Assembly (NCBI GenBank): GCA_002748265.1
Contig: PDRY01000022.1
Coordinates: 90,381 to 154,380, forward strand
Source: Rhodobacterales bacterium
GTDB taxonomy: Bacteria > Pseudomonadota > Alphaproteobacteria > Rhodobacterales > Rhodobacteraceae
Direction of reading: 5' to 3'
DNA: 64,000 nucleotides
The notes under the pieces are model-generated. The model was not told the origin of the DNA, did no database searches, and saw nothing but the letters and a program-made list of their open reading frames with translations. The first letter of the stretch is position 1. Each line of letters starts with the position of its first letter. The position numbers were made by a program, and so were the translations under genes. Positions 54,027 to 63,729 of this stretch are shown piece after piece.

Positions 54027-54299
54027 ATGACCGACCGCCGTCGTCTGAAGATCGTCAATGTGAAAGGGCTGCATGCCCGCGCCTCTGCCAAGCTCGTTGA
54101 GGTGGTGGATCAACATGACGCATCCGCCACCGTCTACAAGGACGGGGACAGCGCGGGCGGGGACAGCATCATGGGGCTTTTGATGTTGGCAGCATCCATG
54201 GGAACCTTTATCGAAGTGGAAACCTCGGGCCCCGAGGCCGAGAAGCTTGCAGATGCCGTCGAGGCTCTGGTGGCCGACAAGTTCGGTGAAGGCCAGTAG
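54027..54299 (+). CDS. ptsH: HPr phosphocarrier protein
   Basis: A 90-residue PTS carrier. His16 in VKGLHARASAKLVEVV is the EI-dependent phosphorylation site, and Ser47 in GGDSIMGLLMLAAS is the HprK site. It relays phosphate from EI to the EIIA encoded 24 bases upstream. Its AAAGGAAG ribosome site is strong. It closes the chvI-chvG-hprK-rapZ-EIIA-HPr cluster. Confidence 0.93.
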   Translation: MTDRRRLKIVNVKGLHARASAKLVEVVDQHDASATVYKDGDSAGGDSIMGLLMLAASMGTFIEVETSGPEAEKLADAVEALVADKFGEGQ

Positions 54300-54334
54300 G
54301 GCACGCAGAGCGGCGGTGCGCCACTGCGAGGGGG

Positions 54335-55234
54335 ATGAGCGACATGAGCGATTTTATCCGAAATGGATTGGCGGAACCTGGTGCTCCGATGGAGCCGGCC
54401 CCACGGGTCTATGACCGGCGCACACTGACCTATGCCAACACCTTCGACAGCGCCGCGAAACGCAACGCGATCCGCGCGGTCGAATGGATGACTGGCAAGC
54501 TGACCGTGCTGCGCAAGATCCGCGAATTCGAACGGCGCGGTGCCCCGACGGGGCAGGCGTTCTGGCGCGGAGCCCTTGGCACCATGGGGATCGACCTGAT
54601 GACCCCTGCCGAGCAGATGGCGCATATCCCAAAAGAAGGACCGGTGGTGTTGGTCGCCAACCACCCGCATGGCTTGGTCGATGGTATGATCCTGGCCGAT
54701 CTGGTGGGCCGCGTGCGGCCCGATTATCGGATCCTGTCGCGCTCAATCCTGAACGGGATCGACGAGACCGCCGCCAGCTACATGATCCCGGTGCCGTTTC
54801 CCCACGAGCCCAATGCGCAGGCCATGATGATCGAGATGCGGTCCAAGGCCATGGACCATCTGGCCGATGGCGGGTTGGTCGCTCTGTTCCCGTCCGGGGT
54901 CGTTGCGACCTCTGACACCGCTTTTGGGCCGGTGGTTGAGGCGCCGTGGAACGTCTTTACCGCAAAGATGATCCGCCGCTCCGGCGCGACCGTTGTGCCG
55001 TGCTTCTTTCCCGGCACCAATTCGCGGGCCTATCAGATCGCCAATCGCGTGTCGCCCACGCTGCGGCAAGGCCTGCTCCTGCACGAGATCGTGCGGTCGA
55101 TGCACAGGCCGCAGGCCCCGGTCATCGGCGCGCCAATCACGCCCCGCGACTATGAGGCGCGGATCACCGATCCGCGCGGGTTCATGGCATGGCTGCGCGA
55201 CCAAACGCTCGCACTAGGCGCGGCTCCGGCTTAG
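54335..55234 (+). CDS. 1-acyl-sn-glycerol-3-phosphate acyltransferase-like protein (PlsC superfamily)
   Basis: A 299-residue member of the lysophospholipid acyltransferase superfamily. The acyltransferase motif appears as NHPHGLVDGM (a variant of HxxxxD with His and Asp four apart), with the later substrate block LFPSGVVATS and VVPCFFPGTNS. It would acylate a lysolipid or ornithine-type lipid; the acceptor is unknown. Either ATG (54335 or 54344) is possible; the second has better spacing from GAGGGGG. Its stop overlaps that of the convergent hbd gene by 4 bases. Confidence 0.83.
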   Translation: MSDMSDFIRNGLAEPGAPMEPAPRVYDRRTLTYANTFDSAAKRNAIRAVEWMTGKLTVLRKIREFERRGAPTGQAFWRGALGTMGIDLMTPAEQMAHIPKEGPVVLVANHPHGLVDGMILADLVGRVRPDYRILSRSILNGIDETAASYMIPVPFPHEPNAQAMMIEMRSKAMDHLADGGLVALFPSGVVATSDTAFGPVVEAPWNVFTAKMIRRSGATVVPCFFPGTNSRAYQIANRVSPTLRQGLLLHEIVRSMHRPQAPVIGAPITPRDYEARITDPRGFMAWLRDQTLALGAAPA

Positions 55235-56106
55235 CGCGTGGGCACCGGCGTTTCGCCCGAATAGTCGTAAAATCCTCGGCCTGATTTGCGGCCCAGCCAC
55301 CCGGCTTCGACATATTTCACCAGAAGCGGGCAGGGGCGATACTTCGTATCCGCCAGCCCGTCATGCAGCACGTGCATGATCGCAAGGCAGGTGTCGAGCC
55401 CGATGAAATCGGCCAGTTGCAGCGGCCCCATCGGGTGGTTCGCGCCCAGTTTCAGCGCCATGTCGATCGACTTCACGTTCCCGACGCCCTCATAGAGCGT
55501 GTAGATCGCCTCATTGATCATCGGCACCAGGATGCGGTTCACGATGAAGGCCGGGAAGTCTTCGGCGGTGGCCGCCGTCTTGCCGAGTTTTTCGACCACG
55601 GCGAGGAGCGTGTCGAAGGTCTCCTTGTCGGTGGCGATGCCGCGGATCAGTTCCACCAGTTGCATCACCGGCACGGGGTTCATGAAGTGGAACCCCATGA
55701 ACCGCTCGGGCCGGTCGGTGCGGCTGGCCAGCCGGGTGATCGAGATCGAGGAGGTGTTCGAGGTGAGGATCGTGTGATCCGCAAGATGCGGCTGGAGATC
55801 CTCGAAAATCGCCTGCTTGATCGCCTCGCGTTCGGTCGCGGCTTCGATCACCAGATCGGTGCCGCCAATATCGGCCAGCTTCGGCGTGGTGCGGATCCGG
55901 GCGACGGCTTCGTCGCGGGTCTGGGCGGTGATCTTGTCGCGCGACACCTGACGGTCGAGGTTCTTGGCCACAATGTCCTTCGCGCGGCTCAGGGCCTCTT
56001 CGCTGACATCTGTCAGAATCACTTCGTGGCCTGTCAGCGCAAAGACATGAGCGATGCCGTTGCCCATCTGACCGGCGCCGATGACGCCAACGCTCTTGAT
56101 CTCCAT
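55231..56106 (-). CDS. hbd: 3-hydroxybutyryl-CoA dehydrogenase
   Basis: A 291-residue NAD(P)-dependent enzyme: Rossmann motif VGVIGAGQMGNGIAHVFAL at the N terminus, the catalytic His in MGFHFMNPVPVMQLVELI, and the C-terminal dimerisation domain with NHPMGPLQLADFIGLDTCL. It interconverts 3-hydroxybutyryl-CoA and acetoacetyl-CoA. The ATG at 56106 has a GGAGAAAG site; an in-frame ATG 24 bases earlier is less likely. It is divergent from the DUF6473 gene. Confidence 0.93.
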   Translation of the reverse strand: MEIKSVGVIGAGQMGNGIAHVFALTGHEVILTDVSEEALSRAKDIVAKNLDRQVSRDKITAQTRDEAVARIRTTPKLADIGGTDLVIEAATEREAIKQAIFEDLQPHLADHTILTSNTSSISITRLASRTDRPERFMGFHFMNPVPVMQLVELIRGIATDKETFDTLLAVVEKLGKTAATAEDFPAFIVNRILVPMINEAIYTLYEGVGNVKSIDMALKLGANHPMGPLQLADFIGLDTCLAIMHVLHDGLADTKYRPCPLLVKYVEAGWLGRKSGRGFYDYSGETPVPTR

Positions 56107-56265
56107 CACGCTTTCTCCGTGCCGTTTCACGGGTCACCATAGGGGCGCTGCGAAATGGTCTCAAGCGTCGGGTGACGCTGCGGAATTATTTCCAATTTTA
56201 AGGTTAGGCTTTGGGAAAGGTGCGCGGCGCCAAAGTGGCTTCATGTCACCCGTTGGAGATCCCCG

Positions 56266-57150
56266 ATGAAGCCCTATCTCGCCCCGGCGCCGCGTGTTCC
56301 CGCCGCGATCTGCCGCTATGGCGATTCGCGTCTGGCCTTTCGTGGTCCCCGGCGTCGGTTGACCGGGGACTACCTTCTGTTTCTGGGCAGCACGGACACG
56401 TACGGCAAGTTCATCGAGCAGCCCTATCCCGCCCTGCTGGAGCGGGTGCTGGGCCTGCCCTGCATCAATATGGCCTGCGTCAACGCCGGGATCGACGCGT
56501 TTCGCAAGGACCGAACCGTGTGGGAGGCCGCCCATAGCGCGCGGGCCGTCGTGCTGCAGGTGCTGGGCGCGCATAATCTGTCCAATCGGTTCTATACCGT
56601 GCACCCGCGCCGCAATGACCGCTTCTTGCGCGCCTCGACCGTGTTGCAGAGGCTCTATCCTGAAATTGATTTCGCGGATTACAGCTTCACCCGTCATCTT
56701 CTGGGGGAACTGCGCGCGACCGATCCCCACCGCTTCACCATCGTCGAAGAGGAGCTGCGTGCTGCCTGGACCGCGCGCACGAAGACCCTGATTGAGGAGA
56801 TTGGGCGCCCGGTGATTCTCTTCTGGTTTTCAGATCAGGAGCCGCTTGATGGTGCTGTTGACCCGGACGATCTGCCCGGCGCGGAGCCGCTGTTCATCAC
56901 GCGGGAGATGATCGAAACCGTGCGCCCCGCCACCCGAACCGTGGTGGAGCTGAGCCCCTCACGCCGGGTCATGGCGGGCGACACCGATGGTATGGTGTTC
57001 GATCCGTCCGATGAGCCCATGGCGCGGCAACTCCTTGGGGTGGGGGCGCACCGCCAGGCCGCTGCGATCCTCACCGGCCCTCTGCGCCGCGTCCTGGCGG
57101 GACATGAGGGCCGAACCACGGAGCCAAGGCGCGCCGAAGCCGGGCCCTGA
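56266..57150 (+). CDS. DUF6473 family protein
   Basis: A 294-residue cytoplasmic protein of a family common in Rhodobacterales and of unknown function. The block [44 protein letters not shown] at residues 16-59 is the hallmark; the later segments [26 protein letters not shown] and [12 protein letters not shown] are also typical. The FLGSTDTYG strand-turn has some look of a GDSL or SGNH hydrolase block, but no catalytic triad is evident. It has its own terminator and probably its own promoter. Confidence 0.8.
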   Translation: MKPYLAPAPRVPAAICRYGDSRLAFRGPRRRLTGDYLLFLGSTDTYGKFIEQPYPALLERVLGLPCINMACVNAGIDAFRKDRTVWEAAHSARAVVLQVLGAHNLSNRFYTVHPRRNDRFLRASTVLQRLYPEIDFADYSFTRHLLGELRATDPHRFTIVEEELRAAWTARTKTLIEEIGRPVILFWFSDQEPLDGAVDPDDLPGAEPLFITREMIETVRPATRTVVELSPSRRVMAGDTDGMVFDPSDEPMARQLLGVGAHRQAAAILTGPLRRVLAGHEGRTTEPRRAEAGP

Positions 57151-57158
57151 GCAACGAA

Positions 57159-57184
57159 AAAGGCCGCCCTTTGGGGCGGCCTTT
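57159..57184. terminator. Bidirectional terminator between the DUF6473 gene and etfA
   Basis: AAAGGCCGCC (57159-57168) and GGCGGCCTTT (57175-57184) form a perfect 10-bp stem with a 6-nt loop, flanked by AAAA on the left and TTTCC on the right, between two convergent genes. Confidence 0.88.
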
Positions 57185-57204
57185 CCGTAGGTCTTGAGCC
57201 TCGC

Positions 57205-58131
57205 TCAGAGCTTTTCGGTCAGCTCGGGCACAGCTTGGAACAGGTCCGCAACCAGGCCGTAATCGGCAACCTGGAAAATCGGGGCCTCTTCGTCCTTGTT
57301 GATCGCGACGATGACCTTGCTGTCCTTCATCCCGGCGAGGTGCTGGATCGCGCCGGAGATACCGACGGCGATGTAGAGCTCGGGGGCGACGACCTTGCCG
57401 GTCTGGCCCACCTGCCAGTCGTTCGGCGCGTAGCCCGAATCGACCGCAGCGCGGGACGCGCCAACAGCGGCGCCCAGCTTGTCGGCGAGCTTCTCGATCA
57501 GGGCGAAGTCCTCTTCGGACCCGACACCGCGACCACCGGAGACGACCACACCGGCCGAGGTCAGCTCGGGCCGATCACTTTCGGCCAGCTTGTCTTCGAC
57601 CCATTCGGACAGGCCCGGATTGCCTTTGGCTTCACCGGCCTCGACGGCGGCGGAACCACCTTCGCCAGCGGCGTCAAAGGTCGAAGTCCGCACGGTCAGA
57701 ACCTTGGTCGCGTCAGCCGATTTCACGGTCTGGATCGCGTTACCGGCATAGACCGGGCGCTCGAACGTGTCGGCATCGACGACGGCGGTCACATCGGTGA
57801 TCACCATGACATCCAGAAGCGCCGCGACGCGGGGCAGGATGTTTTTGGCGGACACCGTGGCGGGCGCCACGATATGCGAGAAATCACCAGCCATGGCGAC
57901 GACCAGATCGGCCATCGGCTCAGCCAGGTTGTGACCATAGGCGGCGTCATCAACGTGGATCACCTTGGCGGCACCGTCGATCTTGGCGGCGGCTTCGGCG
58001 GCCCCGGAGGCCCCTTCGCCCGCAACCAAAACGGTCACGTCGCCCAGAGCCTTGGCAGCAGTCATCGCCTTGGCGGTCGCGTCCAGGGCCAGTTCACCCT
58101 TGTCAACTTCAGCAATCAGCAGAACAGCCAT
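57205..58131 (-). CDS. etfA: Electron transfer flavoprotein alpha subunit
   Basis: A 308-residue subunit that binds FAD and, with EtfB, shuttles electrons from acyl-CoA dehydrogenases (here the DmdC-like enzyme and Mcd) to ETF-ubiquinone oxidoreductase. The FAD-binding C-terminal signature is [20 protein letters not shown], followed by [23 protein letters not shown] starts that domain. Its ATG overlaps the etfB stop (TAATG). Confidence 0.95.
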   Translation of the reverse strand: MAVLLIAEVDKGELALDATAKAMTAAKALGDVTVLVAGEGASGAAEAAAKIDGAAKVIHVDDAAYGHNLAEPMADLVVAMAGDFSHIVAPATVSAKNILPRVAALLDVMVITDVTAVVDADTFERPVYAGNAIQTVKSADATKVLTVRTSTFDAAGEGGSAAVEAGEAKGNPGLSEWVEDKLAESDRPELTSAGVVVSGGRGVGSEEDFALIEKLADKLGAAVGASRAAVDSGYAPNDWQVGQTGKVVAPELYIAVGISGAIQHLAGMKDSKVIVAINKDEEAPIFQVADYGLVADLFQAVPELTEKL

Positions 58132-58889
58132 TACACCACCCCCGCATCTTTGAGTTTCGCCACCAGCTCATCGACAGAGCCGACCATTTCGCCAGCTTTG
58201 CGCTCGGCGGGCTCGGAGGTCTTCACGATCTCCAGACGCGGGGCGGTATCGACGCCGTAATCAGCGGCGGTCTTTTCATCCAGAGGCTTCTTCTTCGCCT
58301 TCATGATGTTGGGCAGCGACGCGTAGCGCGGCTCATTCAGGCGCAGGTCGGCGGTAATGATGGCGGGCATCTTCACCTTCACGGTCTGCAGGCCGCCATC
58401 CACTTCGCGGGTCACCACGGCGCTGTCGCCGTCGATTTCCACGGTGTTGGCGTTGGTCGCCTGGGACCAGCCCAGCAGCGCGGCCAGCATCTGGCCGGTG
58501 GCGTTCAGGTCATTGTCGATGGCTTGCTTGCCCGCGATCACCAGACCCGGCTGCTCTTCGTCGATGACGGCTTTGAGCAGCTTGGCGACGGCCAGAGGCT
58601 CGATGTCCTGGTGCACATCGTCCGCGGCATTGATCAAAATCGCGCGGTCGGCGCCCATGGCGAGCGCGGTGCGCAGGGTTTCCTGCGCCTGCTTCACGCC
58701 GATGGACACGGCAACGACCTCATCGGCCTTGCCCGCTTCCTTCAGGCGGATCGCCTCTTCGACGGCAATTTCGTCGAAGGGGTTCATGGACATCTTCACA
58801 TTGGCAAGATCGACACCGCTACCGTCCGCTTTGACGCGGGCTTTCACGTTGTAGTCGATCACGCGCTTCACAGGCACGATCACCTTCAT
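58131..58889 (-). CDS. etfB: Electron transfer flavoprotein beta subunit
   Basis: A 252-residue subunit with a bound AMP. It opens [16 protein letters not shown] and carries the signature [31 protein letters not shown], including the recognition loop for dehydrogenases. The ATG at 58889 is chosen over one 18 bases earlier, since [10 protein letters not shown] is the standard N terminus and GAGAGAAACG precedes it. It is the first gene of etfBA. Confidence 0.95.
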   Translation of the reverse strand: MKVIVPVKRVIDYNVKARVKADGSGVDLANVKMSMNPFDEIAVEEAIRLKEAGKADEVVAVSIGVKQAQETLRTALAMGADRAILINAADDVHQDIEPLAVAKLLKAVIDEEQPGLVIAGKQAIDNDLNATGQMLAALLGWSQATNANTVEIDGDSAVVTREVDGGLQTVKVKMPAIITADLRLNEPRYASLPNIMKAKKKPLDEKTAADYGVDTAPRLEIVKTSEPAERKAGEMVGSVDELVAKLKDAGVV

Positions 58890-58996
58890 CGCGTTTCTCT
58901 CCCTCAAGTTGATCCTCAGGTCGGAGGAAGTCGTAACCCGCTCCGCGCCCGTCTAACAGAGCAAAATTGCTCTAAATGTCAGCTTGCCGCCACGTT

Positions 58997-59014
58997 CTTG
59001 ACGTGCGCGTCAAG
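58997..59014. promoter_or_regulatory. Palindrome upstream of etfBA
   Basis: CTTGACG-TGCG-CGTCAAG is a dyad with 7-bp perfect arms, about 110 bases before the etfB start codon and 14 bases past the end of the adenosyltransferase gene. The TTGACGT core shares the ACGT half-site seen in the candidate MerR operator at 10263. It is a plausible operator for etfBA. Confidence 0.45.
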
Positions 59015-59027
59015 TCTGTGATCGCTA

Positions 59028-59603
59028 TCATCCCCGATGGGCGCCCGGTTCCCAAAGGATATCGCTCACCCCGCCGTCATTGGCCTGACGGGCGGCCACG
59101 AACAGCCAATCGCTCAGCCGATTGAGGTAGCGGATCGCGGGGGGATTCACGTCCTCAATCGTGGCCAGGTCGGTCGCGCGGCGCTCCGCGCGGCGGGCGA
59201 TGGTGCGCGCCAGATGCAGGTGGGCCGAAAGCTGGGTGCCGCCGGGCAGGATGAAGCTGCGCAGCGGAGCAAGTTGGGCGTTCATTAGGTCGATTTCGTG
59301 CTCCAGCCGGTCGACCTGAGTGTCGATCATGCGCAGCACCTCATAGGGCGCCTCGCTGTCTTTCTCCATGTCGGGGCGGCAGAGATCCGCGCCCAGATCG
59401 AACAGATCGTTCTGGATCGCCGACAGGCGCGCGATCATCGGCCCATGGGCAAAGAGCCGGGCAAGCCCGAGCGCGGCGTTCAGCTCGTCCACGGTGCCAT
59501 AGGCTTCCACGCGGGCGTCATGTTTGGGGCGGCGCGAGCCATCGCCCAGGGCGGTGTCGCCGCCATCGCCCGTGCGGGTGTAGATCTTGTTGAGAACAAC
59601 CAT
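59028..59603 (-). CDS. Cob(I)yrinic acid a,c-diamide adenosyltransferase (PduO type)
   Basis: A 191-residue PduO-type ATP:cob(I)alamin adenosyltransferase that makes the AdoCbl cofactor for methylmalonyl- and ethylmalonyl-CoA mutases. The ATP-binding N-terminal motif is IYTRTGDGGDTALGDGSR; FILPGGTQLSAHLHLARTIARRAERR is the conserved helix with the essential Arg. The ATG at 59603 overlaps the upstream stop (TGATG). It is the last gene of the SH3-SDR-twin-TM-adenosyltransferase unit. Confidence 0.93.
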   Translation of the reverse strand: MVVLNKIYTRTGDGGDTALGDGSRRPKHDARVEAYGTVDELNAALGLARLFAHGPMIARLSAIQNDLFDLGADLCRPDMEKDSEAPYEVLRMIDTQVDRLEHEIDLMNAQLAPLRSFILPGGTQLSAHLHLARTIARRAERRATDLATIEDVNPPAIRYLNRLSDWLFVAARQANDGGVSDILWEPGAHRG

Positions 59604-59812
59604 CACGCGCCTCCCTTGCTGCGCAGCCAAACGAACAAGAGGATCAGGGCGATCGCAATCGCCTGCCCGATAATGCGCCACCGCATGATGCGGTTTGCGT
59701 GGCGGCGGTTGAATTCGCCGCCTTTGCCGAACGTGCCGATCCCGAACATCAGGATGATCGCAACCGCGCCACACGACAGCAGCACGAGCAGGAAAAGCGG
59801 GTCATCGGCCAT
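59603..59812 (-). CDS. Small membrane protein with two helices (HIG1/twin-transmembrane type)
   Basis: A 69-residue protein: helix 1 at about residues 5-23, a short basic loop (GKGGEFNRRHANRIMRWRI) and helix 2 at about 43-62. The loop sequence with RHANRIMRWR is that of the HIG1-domain or twin-transmembrane proteins of alphaproteobacteria, whose mitochondrial relatives act at cytochrome oxidase. ATG at 59812 after GAAAGGATG. Coupled to the adenosyltransferase gene by a stop/start overlap, a common pairing in Rhodobacterales. Confidence 0.82.
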   Translation of the reverse strand: MADDPLFLLVLLSCGAVAIILMFGIGTFGKGGEFNRRHANRIMRWRIIGQAIAIALILLFVWLRSKGGA

Positions 59813-59840
59813 GGGGCATCCTTTCGTGAGTCGCGAGACC

Positions 59841-60671
59841 CTAGCTGCGCGACAGCACGCGGTCCAGCAAGCGGGGCGGGGCAAAGCGGCGTAACGCCCC
59901 GGCAATCCGCGTGGGAACAGTGACCTGATAGCGGGCGCGCGGGCGCTCCGCTTCGAGGGCGCGAATCAACTGGCGGGTGGCGGCGGATGGCGGCAGCTCG
60001 AACCGCGGCGGCGGGCCGGGATCGTAGAGCCTCTTGAGCAGCCCGCCTTCGTATTGCGCCCGCCGGGGGCTTTCGCGCCAGTTCACGTAACGTTCGAAAT
60101 GGGGAATCGAATTGGCCCGGAACGGGGTGCCGATGGGGCCCGGTTGTAGCAAAATGACATGGATCGGTGTGTCCGCCATCTCCATGCGCAACGTGTCCGT
60201 CAGACCTTCGAGCGCGAATTTCGTAGCGATATAGGCGCCTTTCCACGGGCTCGCGACAAAGCCGAGCACGGAAGAACAGTTGACGATCCGCCCATGCCCC
60301 TGCGCGCGCATCACCGGGATCACGGCGCGGGTCAGGGTGTGCCAGCCGAAGAAATTCGCCTCGAAGATGGCCCGCAGCGCATCGGTCGGCAGGTCTTCGA
60401 GCGCGCCGGGGATCGCGTGGGCGCCATTGTTGTAGAGCGCATCCAGCGTGCCGCCGGTTCGCGCTAGAACAGCTTCCAAGGCGGCGTGGATCGACCCGTC
60501 ATCGGTGTAGTCCATTAGCAGGCTGGTGATGCCCGCCTGATCCAGCGGGGCGCGATCCTCTTCCCGCCGGACGGTCGCAAAGACGCGCCAGCCCTGGCTC
60601 GCCAGCGTCAGCGCGGCGTCATGTCCGATCCCGGAGGACGCGCCGGTGATAAGGATGGAACGCTGGGTCAC
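59841..60671 (-). CDS. Short-chain dehydrogenase/reductase
   Basis: A 276-residue classical-type SDR. The NAD(P)-binding motif is LITGASSGIGHDAAL, the structural motif is YNNGAHAIPG (a variant of NNAG), and the catalytic set is Ser in VNCSSVLG with Tyr and Lys in YIATKFALEGL. The substrate is unknown. The start is GTG at 60671, overlapping the SH3 gene stop (GTGA). Confidence 0.9.
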   Translation of the reverse strand: MTQRSILITGASSGIGHDAALTLASQGWRVFATVRREEDRAPLDQAGITSLLMDYTDDGSIHAALEAVLARTGGTLDALYNNGAHAIPGALEDLPTDALRAIFEANFFGWHTLTRAVIPVMRAQGHGRIVNCSSVLGFVASPWKGAYIATKFALEGLTDTLRMEMADTPIHVILLQPGPIGTPFRANSIPHFERYVNWRESPRRAQYEGGLLKRLYDPGPPPRFELPPSAATRQLIRALEAERPRARYQVTVPTRIAGALRRFAPPRLLDRVLSRS

Positions 60672-61237
60672 TGGCGGATCAGGAACCGTTCGGCCATCCA
60701 GCCCTCCAGTCCAGTGGCGACGACCATCAGCCGCACCCAGGGCTCCTCTGGGGAGGTGTCGATCTCAAGCACTTCGACGATGGTGCCTTGGCTGAGCGTG
60801 TCGAGCACACGGTAGTCGGTGGACGGACCAGAGCGCAGGTTGACCCGCGTGGCATCAACGGACCGCATGTCGAGCGCGGCCAATCCGTTATTGGCCTGAG
60901 GGGCAGGCGTCGGCGCCGGGGCGGGCTCGGCCACCGGTTCGGGCTCGGCCACAGGTTCCGGGGCCGGGGTCTGTTCGGGCTGAGCCTGTGGGGTGGGCTC
61001 AGCGGGGCGCACCGGTTCGGGCGTGGGAGCCGCGACGGGCTGCACAGCAGGTGTGGCCGGTTGGGGCGGAGTCGCGGCAGGCCTTTGCGGCTCGGATGGG
61101 ATCACCGGGGCGGCGACATCGCTTGCATCGCTGACCACGACGTCAGGAGCAACGGCAGGCTCAAAGCTGGTGCCGCCGGACAGCTCCCAGAAGGCCCAGG
61201 CCAATACGATTAAGGTCAGCAAGATGAAACGTTTCAC
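60668..61237 (-). CDS. Membrane-anchored SH3-domain protein with a Pro/Ala/Glu-rich linker
   Basis: A 189-residue protein. A short N-terminal membrane helix (KRFILLTLIVLAWAFWEL) is followed by about 75 residues of low-complexity Pro/Ala/Glu/Val sequence (repeats such as EPVAEP) and a C-terminal bacterial SH3 domain (DATRVNLRSGPSTDYRVLD; GLEGWMAERFLIRQ). Such proteins usually bind peptidoglycan in the periplasm, with the linker spanning the space. GTG start at 61237 with a GGGGGC site. The huge open frame that continues upstream is antisense to parC and is discounted. Confidence 0.82.
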   Translation of the reverse strand: MKRFILLTLIVLAWAFWELSGGTSFEPAVAPDVVVSDASDVAAPVIPSEPQRPAATPPQPATPAVQPVAAPTPEPVRPAEPTPQAQPEQTPAPEPVAEPEPVAEPAPAPTPAPQANNGLAALDMRSVDATRVNLRSGPSTDYRVLDTLSQGTIVEVLEIDTSPEEPWVRLMVVATGLEGWMAERFLIRQ

Positions 61238-61375
61238 TAACACGCCCCCGAGAATCAGTCGTTCCGTTGTGGACCACGGGCCTAGCATAGCACTGCTTAG
61301 GCAGCAGAGGGAAAATGCGACCCGCCGTCCCAGTGGTGTCTTTACCGCCCATCGCGGCAAAGCTACACCACATCT

Positions 61376-63685
61376 ATGAGCGATACGACAAACAACACCG
61401 AAATCGGCCCTCGCCAATTGGCCGAACCTCTGCGCCGTGCCCTTGGCGACCGCTACCTGACCTATGCGCTGAGCACCATCATGCACCGCGCGTTGCCGGA
61501 TGCGCGCGACGGGCTTAAGCCGGTGCACCGCCGTATCCTCTACGCGATGCGTGAGCTGAAGCTGAACTCCAATGGCGGTTTCAGAAAATCGGCCAAGATC
61601 GCGGGCGACGTGATGGGGAACTACCACCCCCACGGGGACGCGGCGATTTATGATGCCATGGCCCGGCTCGCTCAGGATTTCGCCATGCGCTATCCGCTGG
61701 TCGACGGGCAGGGGAATTTCGGCAATATCGACGGGGATAACCCCGCCGCCAGCCGTTACACCGAAGCGCGGATGACCGCTGCGGCCGAAGCGCTGCTGGA
61801 AGGGCTCGCCGAAGATGCCGTCGATTTTCGCGACAATTACGATGGCACCCTGCAAGAGCCCGTCGTGTTGCCCGCCGCCTTCCCGAACCTTCTGGCCAAT
61901 GGCGCCAGCGGGATCGCCGTGGGGATGGCGACGAATATCCCGCCGCACAATCTGGACGATCTGATCGGGGCCTGCCTGCATCTGATCAAGACCCCGGATG
62001 CGCGCGATGAGACGCTGTTGAACTTCATCCCCGGTCCCGATTTCCCGACCGGCGGTGTTGTCGTTGAAAGCTCCGAATCGATTGCCGAAGCCTACCGCAC
62101 CGGGCGCGGAGGCTTCCGGCTGCGCTGCCGTTGGGAGCGCGAGGATCTGGGCCGGGGACAGTGGCAGATCGTCGTCACCGAAATCCCCTACCAGGTGCAG
62201 AAATCCAAGCTGATCGAAAAGCTGGCCGAGGTGATCCAGACCAAGAAGGTCCCGCTTCTGGCTGATGTCCGCGATGAGAGCGCCGATGACATCCGCATCG
62301 TTCTGGAGCCGCGGGCCAAGACCGTCGACCCGGATCTGATGATGGGCCTTCTGTTCCGCAACACCGACCTGGAGGTGCGGATCTCGCTGAACATGAACGT
62401 GCTGATCGACGGGGTGACCCCGAAGGTCTGTTCGCTCAAGGAGGTGCTGCGCGCCTTCCTCGATCACCGCCGTGACGTGCTCCTGCGCCGCTCGCGCCAC
62501 CGGATGGAAAAGATCGACCACCGGCTGGAAGTGTTGGAAGGGCTGATCACAGCGTTCCTGAACCTAGACCGCGTGATCGACATCATCCGCTACGATGAAG
62601 CGCCCAAGGCGGCCTTGATGCGGGAGCGGTGGGGCAGCGATTTCGTGCGCGCCACATCTGAGGCCGATTATGTCTCTCCCGCGCCGGGTGATGACACGCT
62701 GACGGAAGTGCAGGCAGATGCGATCCTCAATATGCGCCTGCGCAGCTTGCGGCGCCTTGAGGAGATGGAACTGCGGGCCGAGCAGAGCGCCTTGCTCGAA
62801 GAGCGGGCGGGGCTCGAAGACCTTCTTGAAAATGACGGCAGCCAATGGGCGCGAATCGCGGAAGAGCTGCGCGAGACCCGCAAGCAGTTCGGCGCCCGCA
62901 GCCCCGGCGGCGCGCGGCGCACCAGCTTTGCCGAGGCCGGCGAGGCGATCGAGATCGCGCCGGAAGCTCTGATCGAACGCGAGCCGGTGACGGTGGTGTG
63001 CTCCAAGATGGGGTGGGTGCGGGCGATGACCGGCCATATCGACCTGGCCCGCGAACTGAAGTTCAAGGACGGTGACGGCCCCCGGTTCATCTTCCACGCG
63101 GAGACGACGGACAGGCTGCTTGTGCTGGCCTCGAACGGGCGCGTTTTCACCGTCGCGGTGACGGCCCTCCCCGGCGGGCGCGGGATGGGAGAGCCTTTGC
63201 GTCTGATGGTCGATTTGCCCAATGACGTGGAGATCGTGGATATTTTCGCCCACAAAGCGGGCGCGCGGCGGTTGTTTGCGTCCTCTGCGGGGGATGGGTT
63301 CATTGCGGCCGAAGACGATCTTCTGGCGCAGACCCGAACCGGCAAACAGGTGCTCAACCTGCGTGACGGCGTGCGGGCGTTGATCGCGGCTCCTGTGAGC
63401 GGCGATCATATCGCCTGCGTCGGAGAGAACCGTAAGGTGCTGGTGTTCCCGGTGGGCGATCTGCCTCAGATGGGGCGCGGCAAGGGCGTTCGCCTTCAAA
63501 AGTTCAAGGATGGCGGGCTCTCGGATGCGCGGGTTTTCGCGGTTGAAGAGGGCCTGACCTGGAAGGATCCTGCCGGGCGCACGCGGACGGTCGCGCGGCC
63601 GGAGCTGGACGAATGGATGGGGCCTCGCGCCTCTGCCGGACGCATGGCGCCGCGCGGGTTTCCTCAGGATAACCGGTTCACCTGA
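61376..63685 (+). CDS. parC: DNA topoisomerase IV subunit A
   Basis: A 769-residue type IIA topoisomerase subunit that decatenates daughter chromosomes. The active-site tyrosine is Tyr128 in [13 protein letters not shown], preceded by the quinolone-pocket region [20 protein letters not shown]. The C-terminal part has degenerate GyrA-like blades ([27 protein letters not shown]), and the length is nearer ParC than GyrA; the full GyrA box is absent. No strong ribosome site is seen before the ATG, but the family N terminus supports it. Confidence 0.93.
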   Translation: MSDTTNNTEIGPRQLAEPLRRALGDRYLTYALSTIMHRALPDARDGLKPVHRRILYAMRELKLNSNGGFRKSAKIAGDVMGNYHPHGDAAIYDAMARLAQDFAMRYPLVDGQGNFGNIDGDNPAASRYTEARMTAAAEALLEGLAEDAVDFRDNYDGTLQEPVVLPAAFPNLLANGASGIAVGMATNIPPHNLDDLIGACLHLIKTPDARDETLLNFIPGPDFPTGGVVVESSESIAEAYRTGRGGFRLRCRWEREDLGRGQWQIVVTEIPYQVQKSKLIEKLAEVIQTKKVPLLADVRDESADDIRIVLEPRAKTVDPDLMMGLLFRNTDLEVRISLNMNVLIDGVTPKVCSLKEVLRAFLDHRRDVLLRRSRHRMEKIDHRLEVLEGLITAFLNLDRVIDIIRYDEAPKAALMRERWGSDFVRATSEADYVSPAPGDDTLTEVQADAILNMRLRSLRRLEEMELRAEQSALLEERAGLEDLLENDGSQWARIAEELRETRKQFGARSPGGARRTSFAEAGEAIEIAPEALIEREPVTVVCSKMGWVRAMTGHIDLARELKFKDGDGPRFIFHAETTDRLLVLASNGRVFTVAVTALPGGRGMGEPLRLMVDLPNDVEIVDIFAHKAGARRLFASSAGDGFIAAEDDLLAQTRTGKQVLNLRDGVRALIAAPVSGDHIACVGENRKVLVFPVGDLPQMGRGKGVRLQKFKDGGLSDARVFAVEEGLTWKDPAGRTRTVARPELDEWMGPRASAGRMAPRGFPQDNRFT

Positions 63686-63729
63686 CGGTTGGGGCCTGGC
63701 GCCGGGGCGTCGAGCCCCGCCGACAGGCC

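Noticed and set aside
61238-62521. A continuous minus-strand frame upstream of the SH3 gene, making a 617-residue protein
   Set aside because: The extra part is antisense to parC, and a GTG with a good ribosome site starts the SH3 protein at its membrane helix.
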